Of a stretch of DNA of 64,000 nucleotides, positions 52,995-61,777 are shown piece by piece. The translations under genes and the position numbers were made by a program. How positions within the stretch are numbered: the stretch's first letter is position 1; each line of letters opens with the position of its first letter. The notes beneath the pieces were generated by a model. The model saw only the letters and a program-made list of their open reading frames with translations. It was not told the origin of the DNA and searched no databases. The DNA is taken from positions 28,184 to 92,183 of the forward strand of contig JAHDID010000023.1 of NCBI GenBank assembly GCA_020630975.1. Direction: 5' to 3'. The DNA comes from Verrucomicrobiota bacterium (GTDB lineage Bacteria > Verrucomicrobiota > Verrucomicrobiia > Verrucomicrobiales > DEV007).

Positions 52995-53828
52995 ATGAAA
53001 GTATACTCCAAGATCATTCTGACACTGGCTCTCAGCCTCTCTCCTCTTGCCGCGATGGCAGGAGACTTCGTTTACTCACCCAACCGCAGTTGTAAGGTGC
53101 CTATGGCTTCTGCTCCGATCACTTGTGATAACAACGGCTATCTCTTCGGTTATGGTGGTTTCAGCTTTTCACACGGGCGCGACGTTCATTTTCCGTTCGT
53201 CAAGGGTGCTACTTCGTCTCGCGGTATCCCTCCATACGACGGTCCTGAGACCGAGCGTTGGGAGTCAGATGGTCACTCCTTCATCTACGGTGGTGGTGTT
53301 GGTGTCCGCAGCGCATTCCTAGGCGGTTCTCGTTTCGAGATCGAGGGGTTGGTGACTAGAAACGACTACGATGTCTACGCGAATGGAGCTAAGCTCGACT
53401 TCTCCGCGTTTGGTTACGGCGATCTGCACGCAGATGTCGATACCAAAGCAATCATGTTCAACCTTTTGAAAGAGTTTCCGCTGGGTCACTGCACCGGTTA
53501 TGTCGGAGGTGGTCTTGGTGTCGCTATGGTAGATGTCGACACCAAGCTGGTAAACTCGGGCGACACTGGTGTATCTGTCTATGGCTCCGACGTAGATATG
53601 GCTTTCGCTGCTCAGATCATCGCTGGTGTTGATGTGCCTGTTACTGAGTGCTGCAGCCTGTTCTTCCAATACAAGATGCTGAGTGTGTCTTCCATCGACA
53701 TCTCATGCGCAAGCGCTCCTATCTTCAACCCAAGTACTGGCACCTATGTCAACATCGCTGACAAGTACGCTTCATTCGACAGCTACATCCAGCACAACAT
53801 GGTCTTCGGTGCCCGTGTATTCTTCTAA
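52995..53828 (+). CDS. Outer-membrane beta-barrel protein
   Basis: 277 residues. The signal peptide ends at AAMAG. The body alternates short polar/hydrophobic strands (YLFGYGGFSFSHG, SFIYGGGVGVRSAF, RFEIEGLVTRND, CTGYVGGGLGVAMVD, SLFFQYKML) and ends in MVFGARVFF with a terminal aromatic residue, as in eight-stranded OmpA/OmpW-like barrels. Six or seven cysteines are unusual for such a barrel. Codon use is smoother than neighbours (many GGT, CGT), which suggests high expression. A strong terminator follows. Confidence 0.83.
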   Translation: MKVYSKIILTLALSLSPLAAMAGDFVYSPNRSCKVPMASAPITCDNNGYLFGYGGFSFSHGRDVHFPFVKGATSSRGIPPYDGPETERWESDGHSFIYGGGVGVRSAFLGGSRFEIEGLVTRNDYDVYANGAKLDFSAFGYGDLHADVDTKAIMFNLLKEFPLGHCTGYVGGGLGVAMVDVDTKLVNSGDTGVSVYGSDVDMAFAAQIIAGVDVPVTECCSLFFQYKMLSVSSIDISCASAPIFNPSTGTYVNIADKYASFDSYIQHNMVFGARVFF

Positions 53829-53864
53829 GTCTGCCAACTTAGTTTAAGAACAATTTTCCAAAGA

Positions 53865-53891
53865 CCCTGCCTTCACCGGCAGGGTTTTTTG
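53865..53891 (+). terminator. Terminator of the outer-membrane barrel gene
   Basis: ACCCTGCC pairs perfectly with GGCAGGGT around the loop TTCACC, followed by T5-6. It lies 36 bases after the stop and ten bases before the stop of the convergent ABC exporter gene. Confidence 0.9.
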
Positions 53892-53900
53892 GCGTTTGGC

Positions 53901-55769
53901 CTAAGCCTCCACCTTGAACTGCAACTCGTACAGCCGCTTATACTCAGGGCAACGCTCGACCAGCTCAGTATGAGGCCCCTTGTCCTCCACTCGCCCATTT
54001 TTCATGACGATGATCTCATCGGAGTCAAGGATCGTCGATAGTCGGTGCGCGATGGCAATTACCGTTTTGCCAGCGGCTAGCTTCTCGATGGCATCCTGAA
54101 CCTTTTTCTCCGACTCCGTATCTAGAGCCGACATCGCCTCATCGAGGAACAGAATCGGTGCATCGCGCAGAATCGCACGGGCGATCGACAAGCGCTGCTG
54201 CTGCCCACCAGATATCGTGCGCCCTTTGTCGCCCAGCATAGTCGAGTAACCATCGGGGAGCTTATCGATGAACTCATCGGCATGCGCTAGCTTGGCCGCC
54301 TCCTCCACCTCCTCATCCGAGGCGAACAGCTGACCATAGCGAATATTCGCCCGAATCGTGTCGTGGAAATGAAAGATCTCCTGGCTGACAAAGCCGATCT
54401 GATCACGCAGCGAAGCCTGCGTGTACTCGCGGATATCCCTGCCATTGAGCAAGATCTGGCCACTCTCTGGATCGTAAAATCGCATCATCAGCGACAGTAT
54501 GGTCGACTTGCCAGAGCCACTCTGACCGACCAGTGCATACTTCTTACCAGGCTCAAATGTCAGAGATAGGTCGTGCAGCACAGGGGTTTCTGGCTCGTAG
54601 GCGAATTTCACATTACGTAGCTCGAATGGGCCATTGGCCACCTCTAGCTCTCTAGCATCGGGCAGATCACAGATAGATGGCTTTCGATCGATGTGGGTAA
54701 AGACACGAGTCGCCGCTACCGCACAGCGCTGCATCTGCAGATGCATCCGGCTGAGCGCTTTGGCGTGTGGGTACATGGCGATCATCGCCAAATTCAGCGT
54801 GCCAAACTCCGCTGCGGTCATCTCTGTCTTCCACGCATAGACGAGACCCAGAGAGATACCGATCGCCGCCACGGCCTCGACTAGAGGAGTGGAGATCTCC
54901 ATAGCCTTGCGCCAGCGCATCAGCCAGTCGAGCAACTGTCGGCTACCACGATTGAAACGCGTGCGCTGGTAGCTCTCCCGAGCATGCGCCTTCACCAGGC
55001 GGATCCCATCGAAACTCTCCTGCATCGTCACCATCAGAGCCTCACTCTCGATCTCTTCGCGTCCACCTGCACGCTTCACCTTTTTGGCGATCAGAGCCAC
55101 GGGCAGGATACATAGCGGAAAGATGGTGAAAGCGCCCAGCGTGTACAGCCAGTCCATGGCGAAACAAGCGAACAAGATCGAAATAATCGCGATCGGATGC
55201 TTAATCCATGCACTGATCATCTGAGTCCCCGCATCGGCACAGGCTCTAGTCTGCGTAGCCGTAGCATGCATCAGCTCGCCTTGTTTGGCTTCGTTAAAAA
55301 AAGCAATCGGCTGGCGAATGATGGAGGTGAAACACTCATCACGCAGGCGGAAGAGCACCTTATTATTGATCCACAGCATGAAGTACTGGTGCAGGTAGTT
55401 GAACAGCCCACGCAGCAGCAACATCGCCGGCATCGTCATGCACACGGCGAGTATGAAGATCCACTCTTTCTCCGGCTCCAGCACTGGCTTGGGTATCGAG
55501 ATACTCTGCAGGAATCCGATCGGCAGATCCGCAAACGGTGTGAAATGAGTCGCTGCATCCTCCTCTCCCGCCGACGGCAGGACCACAGAAAAGACATCCT
55601 TCAGCACAAACATAAACAACCCATTGAGCAGGCCAGCCAGCATGCCGAAGGCGATCGCCATGCCCAGTCTGGAGCGATAAGGTGTCACGTAGCTCACGAG
55701 GCGCTGGAGCACCCCATCCATTAGCTCGATCTCGGGCTCCTTGCGTTTTTTACGATTGAAAATACCCAT
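53901..55769 (-). CDS. MsbA-like ABC exporter (fused membrane and ATPase domains)
   Basis: 622 residues. Six membrane segments in the first 340 residues with the usual exporter fold (MLWINNKVLFRLRDECFTSIIRQPIAFFNE coupling region), then the ATPase: Walker A LVGQSGSGKSTILSL, Q-loop FVSQEIFHFHDTIRANI, signature ISGGQQQRLSIARAILRDAPILFLDEAMSALD and switch AHRLSTI. The length is slightly above MsbA because of a 45-residue periplasmic loop between the first two segments. By family it flips lipids, probably lipid A or a related lipid; hldA and an RfaH-like gene close by fit an envelope role. Substrate not proven. Confidence 0.9.
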   Translation of the reverse strand: MGIFNRKKRKEPEIELMDGVLQRLVSYVTPYRSRLGMAIAFGMLAGLLNGLFMFVLKDVFSVVLPSAGEEDAATHFTPFADLPIGFLQSISIPKPVLEPEKEWIFILAVCMTMPAMLLLRGLFNYLHQYFMLWINNKVLFRLRDECFTSIIRQPIAFFNEAKQGELMHATATQTRACADAGTQMISAWIKHPIAIISILFACFAMDWLYTLGAFTIFPLCILPVALIAKKVKRAGGREEIESEALMVTMQESFDGIRLVKAHARESYQRTRFNRGSRQLLDWLMRWRKAMEISTPLVEAVAAIGISLGLVYAWKTEMTAAEFGTLNLAMIAMYPHAKALSRMHLQMQRCAVAATRVFTHIDRKPSICDLPDARELEVANGPFELRNVKFAYEPETPVLHDLSLTFEPGKKYALVGQSGSGKSTILSLMMRFYDPESGQILLNGRDIREYTQASLRDQIGFVSQEIFHFHDTIRANIRYGQLFASDEEVEEAAKLAHADEFIDKLPDGYSTMLGDKGRTISGGQQQRLSIARAILRDAPILFLDEAMSALDTESEKKVQDAIEKLAAGKTVIAIAHRLSTILDSDEIIVMKNGRVEDKGPHTELVERCPEYKRLYELQFKVEA

Positions 55770-55878
55770 GTGGAAGGTTTTTAGCGGTTTAAGCAGTGAT
55801 CTCTAGGGCTCGCCTCCCTCGAAATCAACCCATAGAAATCGTAAACCTACTCCTACTGAGTGGCGATTCCGCCAAAGA

Positions 55879-56775
55879 CTAAGAATCGAGCCACCAATCT
55901 AGATCTTCGAGCGAATCGAGAGTCAACAACTCGATTACCAAACGGTCCTTTTGCTGAGAAGAGAGCCCCCTAATGGCCTGTTCCCGCAGTTCGTCGATAT
56001 GCGGGAATTTCAACTTCGCTTGGGCTAGCAATATACGATCACGCCCCTCTTCGCGACCTTCCTCACGGCCCTCTTCACGCTCCTGACGCCCGATATACTC
56101 GAGCGTTCTCGCCTTCTCGTTCTCTTCGATCATTTGGCGCCGCTCCACAGGCGTCAGCCGCTGCTCTTCGATCAAAGACATCGCCCGCTTTACCCCTGGA
56201 TCACTTATGTCCAAAGATTCGACATCCTGCTCTTCCTTCAGCGATTCCCGGATCAACTCAAACCACTTTTTGAATGGCTCAGGCAATTCTTGCTGCGGAT
56301 ACGCAGGATTCAAAAAAATCAACTGATGGCCGAAAATAGGTCTAACCTGCCCCTGGAGATTCTTCGGATCGACCGTCGATATCAGCACTGGGTCTTTAAT
56401 CGGTAGTCCTCCACGATCAGTCAGTGAATAGCCTGAGGTGAGCAGTACGATAGTATGCACTTCGCGTTCGACTTTGTACAAAGGCCCCTTTTTCACCTGC
56501 TCGGCTACCGCCATATTATGATAGTGCAGAAACCGATCGAAATGCGAGTCATACTCCACCTTCTGCAGCTCCGCTACGATTCGCTCATCTGCACTCTCTG
56601 CGTACACATCATAGGAAAAGTCGACATTCCCGACCGCAGGCGAAAACGATTTCTCTGTTTCGATCTTATCAAAGTCAGCTTCTACCCCGGCGATATCACG
56701 CACAAACGACCTCAACACTAACGGATCGGTGAATGCTTTTTTGAAGATTACTTCGTTATCCAGTGGCGCTAACAT
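55879..56775 (-). CDS. Rpn-family PD-(D/E)XK nuclease (recombination-promoting nuclease/transposase-like)
   Basis: 298 residues. The N-terminal LDNEVIFKKAFTDPLVLRSFVRDI and the nuclease core NVDFSYDVYAES with RIVAELQKVEYDSHFDRFLHYHN give the D-(n)-ExQ catalytic pattern of the PDDEXK family of Rpn proteins. KDPVLISTVDP and FGHQLIFLNP follow in the usual order. Near residue 235 the tail holds a short repeat (EEGREEGREEGR), also typical of the family and prone to slippage. Members move horizontally and promote recombination in E. coli. A lone gene between unrelated ones. Confidence 0.87.
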   Translation of the reverse strand: MLAPLDNEVIFKKAFTDPLVLRSFVRDIAGVEADFDKIETEKSFSPAVGNVDFSYDVYAESADERIVAELQKVEYDSHFDRFLHYHNMAVAEQVKKGPLYKVEREVHTIVLLTSGYSLTDRGGLPIKDPVLISTVDPKNLQGQVRPIFGHQLIFLNPAYPQQELPEPFKKWFELIRESLKEEQDVESLDISDPGVKRAMSLIEEQRLTPVERRQMIEENEKARTLEYIGRQEREEGREEGREEGRDRILLAQAKLKFPHIDELREQAIRGLSSQQKDRLVIELLTLDSLEDLDWWLDS

Positions 56776-56931
56776 CTATTCATATTAACAGGTAGACATA
56801 AGCCCGCAAGCCCAGAGTTCTAGCCCCTCTAATTAAACCAGCCTGTAAATTTTCCAGCTGAATAGATCCGATTTCCCCGTTATCTTAGGCCCACTCTCTA
56901 CTCACTCCTTACCTATTCTTTCTACCAAGCC

Positions 56932-57492
56932 ATGCCCACCATCATCGAAGAAGGCGAATCCGGCTGGTTCGTCGTGCGCACCAGACCCAAATCTGAGCAC
57001 ATCGCAGCCATGCACCTGATGCGCTTCGCCGACATCGAGGAGGTTTTTTCTCCCCGCATCCGCTATGAGAAAGGCACCAAACGAGGCAAGGTCTGGTTCG
57101 TCGAAGCCCTATTTCCCGGTTACATCTTCGCGAGATTCGATCTGGGAGAAAAGATGCGCGCCGTCAATGCCACCAATGGCGTGGCCGCGATTCTGCGTTT
57201 CAGCGAGCTGTACCCACAGGTCAGCGATGATTTCATCCAAACCCTCCGCGAGGAATTCCCCGAGGAGGACAATGAAGTCCGCGTGATCGACCGCCCTATC
57301 GAGGAGGGCGACGAAGTCGTCGTGCTCGATGGCACCATGTCTGGTCTAGAGACGGTAGTGACCAAGATCATGTCCGGCAAAGAGCGCGTCCGCATCATGC
57401 TAAACTGGCTCGGCGAGGAGCGCGAGGCCGAGGTGAAGTTCACCTCCATCGCTCACGTCCGTCAGGGGCGGAATGACTATTTCGATTCGTAG
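56932..57492 (+). CDS. NusG-like transcription factor, RfaH type
   Basis: 186 residues. An NGN domain (WFVVRTRPKSEHIAAMHL, LFPGYIFARFDL) is followed by a KOW-like segment (EEGDEVVVLDGTMSGLETVV). Such stand-alone NusG paralogues (RfaH, LoaP) act as antiterminators on long envelope operons. It lies 39 bases before hldA on the same strand. The core nusG gene normally sits with rplK/rplA, which are absent here, so this is more likely the specialised copy; the distinction is inferred. Confidence 0.83.
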   Translation: MPTIIEEGESGWFVVRTRPKSEHIAAMHLMRFADIEEVFSPRIRYEKGTKRGKVWFVEALFPGYIFARFDLGEKMRAVNATNGVAAILRFSELYPQVSDDFIQTLREEFPEEDNEVRVIDRPIEEGDEVVVLDGTMSGLETVVTKIMSGKERVRIMLNWLGEEREAEVKFTSIAHVRQGRNDYFDS

Positions 57493-57531
57493 CTTGCAAT
57501 CCAGCGGGCTGCGCTCTCCATTGGGCGCACT

Positions 57532-58530
57532 ATGTCCGATCTACTCGAGAGATTCTCCCAGCAGCGTATCCTGGTAGTCGGCGACATCATGCTCGATTGG
57601 TTTATCTGGGGCAGCGTGTCGCGCATCTCACCAGAGGCACCCGTACCCGTCGTTGAGGTACAGGAGGAGGATCGCTACCCCGGCGGTGCTGCCAATGTGG
57701 CTCGCAATATCACACCCTTTGGTGCCAGCGTAGAGCTAGCAGGCCTACGCGGGGCCGATCCCAATGGCGAGCTGCTCACCCGCACCCTAGAGGACAGCGG
57801 TATCGGCGCCCAGCTATGTCAGGTGGTGGACGACTTTCACACCATCACCAAGACTCGCGTAGTAGCCCGCCAGCAGCAAGTCGTGCGTATCGATCGCGAG
57901 CGTCGCTACCGCCTTTCTGCCGAGCGCGAGCAGGCTCTAGTGGCTGCTATCGAAGCGACCCTGCCCGAGGTCGATGGCATGATCATCGAGGACTACGGAA
58001 AAGGCCTGATCACCCCCGAGCTAGTCGCCGCTATCGTCGCCGCAGCGAATCAACACGGCGTCACCGTCACCGTCGATCCCAAGCCCGGCAATCCCATCTC
58101 TTGGAGCGGCGTCACCACGGTGAAACCCAACCGCTCCGAAGGCTTCGCCTGCGCCGAGATCGAAGATATCCACCGCGACGAGGGAGTCCCCCCTCTCGAG
58201 GACCAGCCACTACTCAAGACCGGTGCCACCCTGCTCGAAAAATGGCAGTGCGAGCAAGTCCTCCTCACCCTCGGCGAGCAGGGCATGCTCCTTTTTTCCA
58301 AAGACAGCGAGCCATTCCTCATTCCAGCCCTAGCCAAAGAAGTCTTCGACGTCTCAGGAGCAGGCGACACCGCCATCGCCATCTACACTCTAGGCCTCTG
58401 CGCCGGACTCGACGCACGCGAGGCCGCCCAAGTGTCCAACATGGCCAGCAGCATCGTCGTGGGCAAGCTCGGCACCAGTCCTATTGAGAAAGCAGAGCTG
58501 GCAGAGGCACTGGCCGCGGAGATTCAATAG
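57532..58530 (+). CDS. hldA: D-glycero-D-manno-heptose-7-phosphate kinase (RfaE1/HldA)
   Basis: 332 residues, the kinase domain only; the nucleotidyltransferase half of HldE is missing. PfkB-fold motifs: VVGDIMLDWFIWGSVSRISPEAPVPVV, YPGGAANVARNI, IEDYGKGLITPELV and the catalytic FDVSGAGDTAIAIYTL. It makes heptose 1,7-bisphosphate for LPS core synthesis. Since the second half is absent, a separate hldC/rfaE2 gene is expected elsewhere. The stop TAG (58528-58530) lies inside an inverted copy of the dispersed repeat. Confidence 0.92.
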   Translation: MSDLLERFSQQRILVVGDIMLDWFIWGSVSRISPEAPVPVVEVQEEDRYPGGAANVARNITPFGASVELAGLRGADPNGELLTRTLEDSGIGAQLCQVVDDFHTITKTRVVARQQQVVRIDRERRYRLSAEREQALVAAIEATLPEVDGMIIEDYGKGLITPELVAAIVAAANQHGVTVTVDPKPGNPISWSGVTTVKPNRSEGFACAEIEDIHRDEGVPPLEDQPLLKTGATLLEKWQCEQVLLTLGEQGMLLFSKDSEPFLIPALAKEVFDVSGAGDTAIAIYTLGLCAGLDAREAAQVSNMASSIVVGKLGTSPIEKAELAEALAAEIQ

Positions 58531-58559
58531 GGTACAGTTTTGACTGAATAGGGTACAAT
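58522..58559 (-). repeat. Dispersed 21-bp-phased repeat, copy 4, inverted
   Basis: On the minus strand the units read ATTGTACCCTATTCAG (58544-58559) and ACTGTACCCTATTGAA (58523-58538), 21 bases apart with the spacer TCAAA. As in copies 1 and 2, the first unit ends in CA and the second in GAA. The hldA stop codon is formed by the second unit. Confidence 0.85.
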
Positions 58560-58702
58560 TCACCCTCAAACCCGTTCCATCTCAGCCCCTTCAAAAAGCA
58601 TCACACGCTCTTTACTGGCTAATTCGATACGGAGTCCCCAGTCAGACCGAATGTCGGATCTTCAGCCCCCCAGTAAGTTACCGACCATGCTGAAATCACT
58701 CC

Positions 58703-59914
58703 CTACCCGCGAAAATCCAGCACCACCAACTTGCCCTTATCGTTCCGGCAATACACACGGCCATTGGCTAGCACTGGCACCGTCCACACTTTACCCGACA
58801 CCACCTGTTTTTTGTAGGTAGGCTGAAAACCGGCTGGCGAAATCGGGGCGACTTGTAGCTCTCCCTGCTCACTGATCACCAGTAGCTGGCCATCGGCCGC
58901 ACTGACACCACCGTGGCCGATGCCTTCGACCTCCCACATGGTCTCACCCGACTCCATGGCCATGCATTTGAGTACGGTGCCGTCCTGCCCCTCATTACCA
59001 TCGATACCGTAGAGATAGCCGCCCACTAGGATGCAGGCATTCATCTGGTTTTTCATATCGCGGCTGCGCCATAGGCTCTGCGGCTCACCAGTGCCATCCC
59101 ACTTCAGTAGATTCGCTCCCTTACCATAGCCGCTCGATATAAAGATATGGTCCTCGGTCACGATAGGATCGGCGGCATTCACACCGTAGCGAGTCATCCA
59201 CTTCACTTGCCACTGCTCTTGGCCAGTAGCGGCATCCACACAGGTGTAGTAGCGCTTGTTGGTGAAGATTAGCAGCTTCTTGTCGTCTTTCTCAAAGAAA
59301 TACGGTGTCGAGTAGCCAGCTTCCTCATCGTCGGACTTCCAGATCAGTTGACTAGTGTTCTTATTCAGCGCGGTCCCAGCCTCCCCAGCATTTAGGTAAA
59401 GAAAATCGCCCAAGATCAGTGGAGCGCCCGAAAAGCCCCAAGTCGGCTTGGAGTAGCCGAAGTCTTTGGCCAGATCTTTCTGCCAGACTACAGCCCCATC
59501 GACTGTATTTAGGCAAAACACCTCGCCCTGACGCGCATTGTGATAAACATGCTCGCCATCTACCGTCACCGAGGCAGTCGTGCCTCCTTGGAAGTAGAGC
59601 GCCCCCTTCGGCTGAGAGTAGGTGTGCCGCCACAGCAGCTCGCCTGTCTCCTCGGCGAAACAGTAGATGTGATCCCGCTTAGCCCCATCCTCGTGACCAG
59701 TGAGAAACACCCGTCCATCTGCCACGATCGCCCCGGAATAACCCAAACCCACCTCCGCCTGCCATGCGACTGGAGCATCGGCAGCCGCCACCCAGCCTGT
59801 CTCACGGGAGATACCATCGCGATCCACTCCGCGAAAAATGGGCCAATCCGCCCCGTGGAGGGCCGTCAGGGTGAAAAAAACGATACCGACAGCGAGCAAA
59901 GACCTCTTATTCAT
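58703..59914 (-). CDS. Secreted PQQ-like beta-propeller protein, second copy
   Basis: 403 residues with a signal peptide ending at LHGADW. It opens WPIFRGVDRDGISRETGW, the same motif as the protein at 30438, and has blades such as IYCFAEETGELLWRH, VFCLNTVDGAVVWQKDL and CVDAATGQEQWQVKW. It is the same type as the other propeller but clearly not a recent duplicate. No partner gene. Divergent from prs. Confidence 0.85.
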   Translation of the reverse strand: MNKRSLLAVGIVFFTLTALHGADWPIFRGVDRDGISRETGWVAAADAPVAWQAEVGLGYSGAIVADGRVFLTGHEDGAKRDHIYCFAEETGELLWRHTYSQPKGALYFQGGTTASVTVDGEHVYHNARQGEVFCLNTVDGAVVWQKDLAKDFGYSKPTWGFSGAPLILGDFLYLNAGEAGTALNKNTSQLIWKSDDEEAGYSTPYFFEKDDKKLLIFTNKRYYTCVDAATGQEQWQVKWMTRYGVNAADPIVTEDHIFISSGYGKGANLLKWDGTGEPQSLWRSRDMKNQMNACILVGGYLYGIDGNEGQDGTVLKCMAMESGETMWEVEGIGHGGVSAADGQLLVISEQGELQVAPISPAGFQPTYKKQVVSGKVWTVPVLANGRVYCRNDKGKLVVLDFRG

Positions 59915-60030
59915 ACCCGAAATAACGGTTCAAGCCCCTGTCTCTCAAACAGAAAACACCAAACCGAGCACATTTGGCTTTTTTCCCCTCGCTTTTTGTT
60001 ACGGTTTTGCGAGATTTCGCAAGATTGGAC

Positions 60031-60966
60031 ATGGCATCGGAATACAAAATCTTCTCAGGCACAGCCCACCCTACCCTCGCGCAGGAGATCGCAGACTACC
60101 TAGGCGTCCCGATGTCGGACGCTACGGTTAAGCAATTTCCAGACGGCGAGACATTCGTCAAAATCAACGAAAACATCCGCGGCCGCGACGTCTTCATCGT
60201 CCAGCCGACCTGCCCGCCGACCAATCACAACATCATGGAGTTGTTGATCATGGTCGATGCCGCCAAGCGCGCCAGCGCCGAGCGGATCACAGCAGTCATC
60301 CCTTTCTTCGGCTACGCCCGGCAGGATCGCAAAGACCAGCCACGTGTACCGATCACCGCCAAGCTAGTGGCCAACCTGCTCACCGCCGCCGGTGTCTCTC
60401 GCGTGCTCACCATGGATCTCCACGCTGGCCAGATTCAGGGCTTTTTCGACATCCCAGTCGATCATCTCTACGCCATGCCGGTCCTGATCCGTCACCTCCG
60501 GGAGAAAAATCTCACCGACGACCTCGTCGTAGTCTCTCCCGATGTCGGTGGCATGAAGATGGCGCATATGTACTCCAAAGAGCTCGGTGTCCCACTAGCC
60601 ATCGTCGCCAAACAGCGTCTCAGCGCCACCGATGTACAGGCCATGGAGCTGATCGGTGAGGTCGAGGGCAAAAACGTGCTGATGGTCGACGACATCTCCG
60701 AGACCGCAGGCACACTCACTCAGGCAGCCGCGATGGTCGCCAGACATGGAGCAAAAAAAATCTACGCAGGCGTCTCCCACGCGGTCCTCAACGACCAGGG
60801 TAAGGAGCGAATCGCAAAATCCGACATCGAAGCCGTGTTCTCTACCAACAGTACGCCCTTCGCTTTTGGTGAAAAAGTGACCACTGTGAGCATCGCTGAA
60901 ATCCTCGGCGAAGGCATGGCTCGCATCCACAATAACGAATCAGTCACATCTCTCTTTGACATCTAG
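60031..60966 (+). CDS. prs: Ribose-phosphate pyrophosphokinase
   Basis: About 311 residues from the ATG at 60031, chosen because it gives the family's usual start (KIFSGTAHPTLAQEIADYLG); the frame is open to 59974. It makes PRPP from ribose 5-phosphate and ATP. Motifs: FPDGETFVKINENIRGRDVFIVQPT, FGYARQDRKDQPRVPITAKLVA, DLHAGQIQGFF and the PRPP loop VDDISETAGT, which has Glu where most enzymes have Asp (VDDMxDTxGT). A terminator separates it from rplY. Confidence 0.94.
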   Translation: MASEYKIFSGTAHPTLAQEIADYLGVPMSDATVKQFPDGETFVKINENIRGRDVFIVQPTCPPTNHNIMELLIMVDAAKRASAERITAVIPFFGYARQDRKDQPRVPITAKLVANLLTAAGVSRVLTMDLHAGQIQGFFDIPVDHLYAMPVLIRHLREKNLTDDLVVVSPDVGGMKMAHMYSKELGVPLAIVAKQRLSATDVQAMELIGEVEGKNVLMVDDISETAGTLTQAAAMVARHGAKKIYAGVSHAVLNDQGKERIAKSDIEAVFSTNSTPFAFGEKVTTVSIAEILGEGMARIHNNESVTSLFDI

Positions 60967-60990
60967 CCGACCCTGCCCCATATTCCGCGC

Positions 60991-61011
60991 CTCCCATTTG
61001 GGGAGTTTTTT
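60991..61011 (+). terminator. Terminator between prs and rplY
   Basis: CTCCC pairs with GGGAG around ATTTG, followed by six T. The stem is short (five pairs), so readthrough into rplY is likely and it may act as an attenuator. Confidence 0.65.
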
Positions 61012-61038
61012 AAAAATCCATACCAGAACAATAGAGAG

Positions 61039-61653
61039 ATGGCAGAGCAGATCACACTAGCAGCAGAAAAGCGCAGCGTAAACGGTTCATCCGCATCCAA
61101 GCGACTACGTCGTGACGGCATCGTGCCAGCTGTCGTCTACGGTTCTAAGCAGGACGCCTACACTATCCAGGTGAAGGAGAACTCTTTCGCAGATATCTAC
61201 CGCAAGCAAACCAGTAAGAACTTCTTGGTAAACCTAGAGATCGAAGGCGCTAAGGAGAAGACCAAGCTGGCATTCGTGCAGGAGATCCAGAGAAATGCGA
61301 TCACTGGCCAGTTTGTCCACGTCGACTTCCGCGCAGTGCAGGACGATGAGGTGATTTCAGCTGTGGTCCCAGTCACTTTAACAGGTGACTGTGTAGGCGT
61401 GAAAGCCGGTGGTCTTCTTGAGCACTTGGTTCACTCACTGGAGATCCAGTGTAAGCCAGCCGATCTGCCAGAGCGTATCGAATTTGATGTCACTGACGTC
61501 GGTGTGGGCGAGTCAATCAAAGTGGCTCAGCTTCAGTTCCCAGAGGGTGTCAGCACCAAGATGGACGGCGAAGTCCTCGTGCTCCTCGTTGCTAAGTCTC
61601 GTGCATCGATCTCAGCAGCGGCTGCTGGTGGTGGCGACAGTTCAGACAGCTAG
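61039..61653 (+). CDS. rplY: 50S ribosomal protein L25, long (CTC/TL5) form
   Basis: 204 residues, the two-domain form. The 5S-rRNA-binding domain shows VNGSSASKRLRRDGIVPAVVYGSKQ and HVDFRAVQ; the second beta domain holds VPVTLTGDCVGVKAGGLLEHLVHSLEIQCKPADLPE. The Ala/Gly/Ser-rich tail is usual. Codon use favours C/T endings seen in highly expressed genes. prs is the usual neighbour in many bacteria. Confidence 0.94.
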   Translation: MAEQITLAAEKRSVNGSSASKRLRRDGIVPAVVYGSKQDAYTIQVKENSFADIYRKQTSKNFLVNLEIEGAKEKTKLAFVQEIQRNAITGQFVHVDFRAVQDDEVISAVVPVTLTGDCVGVKAGGLLEHLVHSLEIQCKPADLPERIEFDVTDVGVGESIKVAQLQFPEGVSTKMDGEVLVLLVAKSRASISAAAAGGGDSSDS

Positions 61654-61687
61654 TCTGCTACGAAATAATTTTCTTAAATCAAAATAG

Positions 61688-61716
61688 ACCCAGGGCGATC
61701 AGCTCTGGGTTTTTTT
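61688..61716 (+). terminator. Terminator of rplY
   Basis: ACCCAGGGC pairs with GCTCTGGGT (one G-T) around GATCA, followed by a T-run. It lies 35 bases after the rplY stop and 61 bases before the response regulator. Confidence 0.88.
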
Positions 61717-61777
61717 GTGCCCACACCTCCCATCTGAGCCATAGCTTTCCCAGCGACTCAGGCTATCCTAAAATTCA

